Below, piece after piece: positions 63,051 through 64,000 of a DNA stretch of 64,000 nucleotides. How positions within the stretch are numbered: position 1 is the first letter of the stretch; each line of letters begins with the position of its first letter. A model generated the notes under the pieces. The model made no database searches. It was given only the letters and a program-made list of their open reading frames with translations, and was not told where the DNA came from. Position numbers and translations under genes: made by a program. The stretch lies in NCBI GenBank assembly GCA_034437655.1, contig DAOTTU010000044.1, positions 303,461-367,460 on the forward strand, written 5' to 3'. The DNA comes from J027 sp034437655. GTDB taxonomy: Bacteria > Chloroflexota > Anaerolineae > Aggregatilineales > J027.

Positions 63051-64000
63051 ATGCAGCTTTCAAACAATAATCAGAACAACCTGCACGTAATTTTCGGAAC
63101 CGGACCACTCGGACAAAGCGTCATGCGTGAACTACGCAAACGCGGCAAGCAAGTACGTATGATTAACCGCAGTGGTACCGCCACTGTGCCCGCCGACGTC
63201 GAAGTCATCGCCAGCGATGCCTACAGCATCGACAACACGCGCGAAGTTTGCAAGGGTGCCGCCGTTGTCTATCAATGTGCGCAACCGCCTTATCACGAAT
63301 GGACTGAAAAATTCCCGCCACTGCTCAAGAGCATTATGGAAGGTGCCGCCGCCAATAACGCCCGTTTCGTCGTCGGTGATAACCTCTATATGTACGGAGA
63401 GGTTGATGGCCCGATTCACGAAGGGTTGCCCTATACCGCCAAAACACGCAAAGGCAAAGTCCGCGCTGAGATGGCAAACATGGTGCTGGAAGCGCATAAG
63501 AACGGCACAATTTGCGCGGCATTGGTACGCGGCTCAGACTTTTACGGCCCAGCGGTACTCACCTCAATCATCGGTGAACGTACCTTTTACCCGATGCTGG
63601 AAGGCAAGCCCGCCGAAGCGATGGGCAACATTGACCTGCCGCACACATACACTTTCATTGACGACTTCGGCAAAGCGATGGTCATCGTCGGCGAACACGA
63701 ATCCGCGATGGGGCAAGTCTGGCACGCTCCTAACGCTCCCACACTGACCACCCGCGAGGTATTGCAGTTTGCGTATGACTATATCGGACAGGAACCCAAT
63801 ATTCGCACGGTTGCCAAATGGCAAATGCGCATGGTCGGGCCGTTTGTGCCCGCCGCTGGTGAAATGGTCGAGATGTTCTACGAGTTTAACAAGCCTTTCG
63901 TCGTTGACAGCAGCAAGTTCGTCGAGGCCTTTGGCGACCACAGCACGCCCCTTAAAGCGGGCATTGAGGCGACGGTTGATTGGTACCGCGCCAATCCGCA
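63051..64000 (+). CDS. NAD(P)-dependent epimerase/dehydratase-like protein (3' truncated by window edge)
   Basis: Partial gene of 316 codons, open to the right edge. It starts at ATG 63051 behind GCAGGAG. The Rossmann start is HVIFGTGPLGQSVMRELRKRGKQV with the nucleotide loop GTGPLG near residues 16-21, followed by VRMINRSG as the NADP-type second strand. The position of the catalytic Tyr region is occupied by GDNLYMYGEVDG, as in extended atypical SDRs. LVRGSDFYGPAV and TFIDDFGKAMVIVGEHE match the C-terminal part of the family. The substrate is unknown. The promoter carries a TetR-like operator, while no TetR gene is present before the edge. Confidence 0.85.
   Translation, partial: MQLSNNNQNNLHVIFGTGPLGQSVMRELRKRGKQVRMINRSGTATVPADVEVIASDAYSIDNTREVCKGAAVVYQCAQPPYHEWTEKFPPLLKSIMEGAAANNARFVVGDNLYMYGEVDGPIHEGLPYTAKTRKGKVRAEMANMVLEAHKNGTICAALVRGSDFYGPAVLTSIIGERTFYPMLEGKPAEAMGNIDLPHTYTFIDDFGKAMVIVGEHESAMGQVWHAPNAPTLTTREVLQFAYDYIGQEPNIRTVAKWQMRMVGPFVPAAGEMVEMFYEFNKPFVVDSSKFVEAFGDHSTPLKAGIEATVDWYRANP

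Overview
The window reads as chromosomal DNA of a Chloroflexota bacterium, most likely an Anaerolineae-type lineage. This is inferred from gene style, not from a marker search. The signs are lipoproteins with long Thr/Pro linkers, an SH3-repeat/fasciclin secreted protein, a lone sortase, ClpC, an acidic-tailed S1 protein, DUF2905, bactofilin, PadR-controlled ABC-2 exporters and frequent GTG/TTG starts. Base composition is even and moderate by eye. I saw no rRNA, tRNA, CRISPR array or insertion sequence. Coding density is high, with many ATGA-type overlaps. Both edges cut genes: a response regulator on the left and an NAD-dependent epimerase-like gene on the right.

Layout. 1-5.6 kb: two-component pair, asnS, a GNAT acetyltransferase and a membrane-anchored Ig-like protein. 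5.7-8.7 kb (minus): dnaJ-like, htrA-like, then an orphan ABC ATPase. 9-13.5 kb: a four-domain S1 protein and clpC, with promoters and a terminator. 13.6-17.6 kb: a thiamine regulon led by a TPP riboswitch (thiN, thiamine-binding protein, ThiX/ThiY/ThiZ-like transporter). 17.6-20.1 kb: DUF402, then a promoter and SnoaL-like, degenerate 5'-nucleotidase-like and Nif3-like genes. 20.1-24.7 kb (minus): nitrilase-fold protein lacking its nucleophile, threonine aldolase, CPBP protein and an M23/beta-propeller fusion. 24.9-31.9 kb: sortase, SRAP, SRPBCC, TPR and SH3/FAS1 proteins, an HD hydrolase and a tyrosine recombinase.

31.9-36.3 kb holds the most unusual gene: a 1446-residue RbsA/YufO-like double ABC ATPase into which three membrane blocks have been inserted, one a recognisable RDD domain. 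No binding protein or permease gene lies beside it. 36.4-41.6 kb (minus): M23 lipoprotein, bifunctional FTCD, queA, DUF2905 and ruvB. 41.7-51.9 kb: bactofilin, a luciferase-like oxidoreductase, an M20 dipeptidase, two GT39-type glycosyltransferases, DUF1028, a lipoprotein and holA. 51.9-55 kb (minus): DivIC/FtsB-like protein, amidohydrolase and an unrecognised protein. 55.1-59.4 kb (minus): a PadR-ABC-ABC2-ABC2 operon with a 14-bp-periodic operator array. 59.7-64 kb: greA, dGTPase, tpx, a MerR regulator and the partial epimerase behind a perfect palindrome.

How the genes work together. The thiamine cluster forms an import-and-phosphorylation unit under TPP control. The PadR operon is a self-regulated exporter. 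The dnaJ-htrA run and clpC are protein quality control. The sortase, M23 peptidases, GT39 enzymes, SH3/FAS1 protein and lipoproteins are envelope functions. Coordinates and motifs were read by eye; no database search was run.
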